Below are positions 5,023 to 6,385 of a stretch of DNA of 6,385 nucleotides, one piece after another; positions within the stretch are counted from its first letter, which is position 1; each line of letters opens with the position of its first letter. Under the pieces are notes generated by a model. The model was given only the letters and a program-made list of their open reading frames with translations. It made no database searches and was not told the DNA's origin. This DNA comes from CAYLZW01 sp964388085 (GTDB lineage Bacteria > Myxococcota > UBA727 > CAYLZW01), in NCBI GenBank assembly GCA_964388085.1, contig CAYLZW010000319.1, positions 1 to 6,385 on the forward strand, in the 5' to 3' direction. The position numbers and the translations under genes were made by a program.

Positions 5023-6385
5023 TTGAGCGCGAGCTTCACGTCCTGCTCGGCCTTCGTCGGGTCGAAGGGCACGCTCGTCTTGTAGTCCTCGCAGCCGCGC
5101 TTCTCGAGGCGCAGCTGGGGCGGCTGCGAGTCCACCTTGTGCGTGAAGGTCACGGGCGCGTTGCCGGCGCTCTTGCCGTCGATGAACACCTCGGCGCCGT
5201 TCGGGATCGACACGACGGTGATCTTCACGAGCAGCGGCTCGAGCGTCATGGTCAGCACCTTCTCCTCGCCCGGCTTCACTTGCACGTTCTGGACGCCGTC
5301 CTTGTAGCCCTCGAGCTTCACCTCGATGCGGTGCACGATGCCGCCCTCGACGTCCTCTAACGTCGTCGGCGTCTTCTCGCCGCTGACCGTGCCGTCGAAC
5401 AGCAGCGCCGCCCCGCTCGGCTCGGAGAGCACGCGCACCCTCCCGCCGACGCGCTTGAGCGCGACGCTGAGCTGCGCGGTGTCGTTCTCGGGCACCACGA
5501 AGCGCTGGATGTGCGTGCGGAAGCCCTCTTTCTCGACGATGATCGTGTGCTCACCGGCGCTCACGTTGCTGATCGTGACCGACGGATCCGCGCGCTCGGG
5601 GTGCATCTCCCCGTCGAGGCGCACCACGGCGCCGAGCGCGTTGCCGGGCACGGTGATGACGACGCTGCCCTTGCCCCCGAGCAGGTTCACCGCCGCGAAG
5701 GCGCCGCCGCCGATGACGATGATGGCGAGCAGGGCGGCGATGGTGATCTTGAGCCCGAGCTTGCCGCCGCTCGCCGGCGCTTCTGGTTGCGCCGGCTGGC
5801 GCTGCATGGGCGGCGCGATGTGCCGGTTACCGGGCGCGGTCACCGGCGTGACGCCCGTCGGATCCGCGCCGGGCCGCGAGATGACGTAGGGACGCGACTC
5901 TCCCGTCGGGGTCGCGCCCGCGTAGGTGTTGCCGCGCACGTTGGTCTGGCCGCGTCCGGGATGCGAACCGCTGTGGGAACCGCTGTGCGTGCCCGCTCCG
6001 CTCGCGAACGCGTCGCTGCCGCCGCCCATGAACGTCCCGGTGCGCTCGTCGGCCATGGCCGCCTGCACGGGATCGAACACCGCGGCCTGCGCGCTGACGG
6101 CCTCGAGGTTCGTGTCCGTTACGGCGGCGGCCTGCTTCGGATCGGGCGGCGGGTCGACCTCGATCTCCTTGTAGCTCTCGAGGCGCAGGCGCTCTTTGTC
6201 GTAGTCGACGGTGAAGTTCTGGCGCAGGAATTCGCCGAGGTCGTTTGGCCGCGGCGGCTTGCCCGCGGCGAGCAGGTAGCGCTGCAGGTCCTCGGCGAGG
6301 TCACCGGCGTCGAGGTAGCGGTCGTCGCGATCCTTCGCGAGCGCCTTGAACACGATGCGCTCGAGGTCCGGCGGGATCTCGCGGT
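5013..6385 (-). CDS. Hanks-type Ser/Thr protein kinase, C-terminal part with TM helix and three PEGA domains (N-terminus off window)
   Basis: The 456 residues visible are the C-terminal part of a transmembrane Ser/Thr kinase; the frame is open to the right edge. Residues 1-40 are the end of the kinase domain: REIPPDLERIVFKALAKDRD, then DRY and AGDLAEDLQRYL, with the conserved subdomain XI Arg. The active site lies outside the window. A Pro/Gly/Ser/Thr-rich linker (about 80-205) includes a SGSH repeat and ends at a single helix (209-235, LKITIAALLAIIVIGGGAFA). Outside the membrane follow three PEGA repeats at about 239-310, 312-383 and 384-456, each with a LDG, FDG or IDG turn and a conserved basic/Glu-Gly-Phe/Tyr segment. 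The only visible cysteines, C431 and C455, are both in the third repeat and could form a disulfide. One rare TTA leucine codon occurs at 5360-5358. The stop overlaps the histidine kinase start. Its cellular target is unknown; PEGA domains are thought to bind envelope components or proteins. Confidence 0.92.
   Translation of the reverse strand, partial: REIPPDLERIVFKALAKDRDDRYLDAGDLAEDLQRYLLAAGKPPRPNDLGEFLRQNFTVDYDKERLRLESYKEIEVDPPPDPKQAAAVTDTNLEAVSAQAAVFDPVQAAMADERTGTFMGGGSDAFASGAGTHSGSHSGSHPGRGQTNVRGNTYAGATPTGESRPYVISRPGADPTGVTPVTAPGNRHIAPPMQRQPAQPEAPASGGKLGLKITIAALLAIIVIGGGAFAAVNLLGGKGSVVITVPGNALGAVVRLDGEMHPERADPSVTISNVSAGEHTIIVEKEGFRTHIQRFVVPENDTAQLSVALKRVGGRVRVLSEPSGAALLFDGTVSGEKTPTTLEDVEGGIVHRIEVKLEGYKDGVQNVQVKPGEEKVLTMTLEPLLVKITVVSIPNGAEVFIDGKSAGNAPVTFTHKVDSQPPQLRLEKRGCEDYKTSVPFDPTKAEQDVKLALKCR
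5965..5987 (-). repeat. 12-base in-frame tandem repeat coding SGSH-SGSH
   Basis: The 11-mer gaaccgctgtg (plus strand) occurs at 5965-5975 and again at 5977-5987, a 12-base period. On the coding strand it yields two SGSH units in the cytoplasmic linker between kinase domain and membrane helix. It probably arose by slippage in a low-complexity region and may vary in copy number among strains. Confidence 0.7.

Noticed and set aside
2575..5085. An 836-codon open frame on the plus strand, antisense to the histidine kinase gene
   Set aside because: Its product is dominated by Arg, His, Glu and Ala with no recognisable domain, as expected from the reverse strand of a GC3-biased gene. The minus-strand frame has complete kinase motifs and membrane helices.
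5358..5360. Rare TTA leucine codon in the Ser/Thr kinase gene, considered as a translational control point
   Set aside because: A single TTA in a high-GC gene can occur by chance, and TTA-based control is established for Streptomyces (bldA), not for this kind of genome.
5326..5889. A 187-codon plus-strand open frame opposite the PEGA repeats
   Set aside because: Ser/Thr/Pro-rich shadow of the PEGA coding strand, with no domain and no ribosome binding site evident.

Overview
The window is very GC-rich, with third codon positions almost always G or C, and carries five tightly packed protein genes. No RNA gene, mobile element, CRISPR array or large gene-free stretch is visible. A Hanks-type Ser/Thr kinase with PEGA repeats, a multi-pass membrane histidine kinase and an NtrC-type response regulator together suggest a soil or marine deltaproteobacterium of the Myxococcota type. 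That placement is inferred from composition and gene families, not from a marker gene.

Layout from left to right. Positions 1-653 (minus strand, running off the left edge) hold a receiver-domain response regulator whose last visible residues look like the start of a sigma-54 AAA+ domain. A 65-base divergent gap follows. On the plus strand, 719-1411 encodes a DTW-domain tRNA-uridine aminocarboxypropyltransferase (TapT/YfiP family), and 1408-2451 encodes a tRNA-dihydrouridine synthase; the two overlap in a GTGA junction. A 54-base convergent gap with a near-perfect palindrome comes next. On the minus strand, 2506-5022 encodes an 838-residue histidine kinase: PDZ-like sensor, about ten membrane helices, GAF, HisKA and HATPase. 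It is preceded by, and overlaps by 10 bases, the end of a transmembrane Ser/Thr kinase with three extracytoplasmic PEGA repeats (5013 to the right edge).

The genes form two themes. The plus-strand pair is a compact tRNA-modification operon whose two enzymes both act on uridines in the tRNA elbow or D-loop region, so a combined modification such as acp3D is conceivable. The minus-strand genes are signalling proteins: a Ser/Thr kinase and a histidine kinase made from one transcript, with a co-oriented response regulator lying beyond the tRNA-modification pair. Nothing here is clearly a new system. The points most worth a second look are the Ser/Thr kinase-histidine kinase coupling, the ComP-like sensor architecture, the DTW-Dus pairing and the atypical Dus active-site loop.
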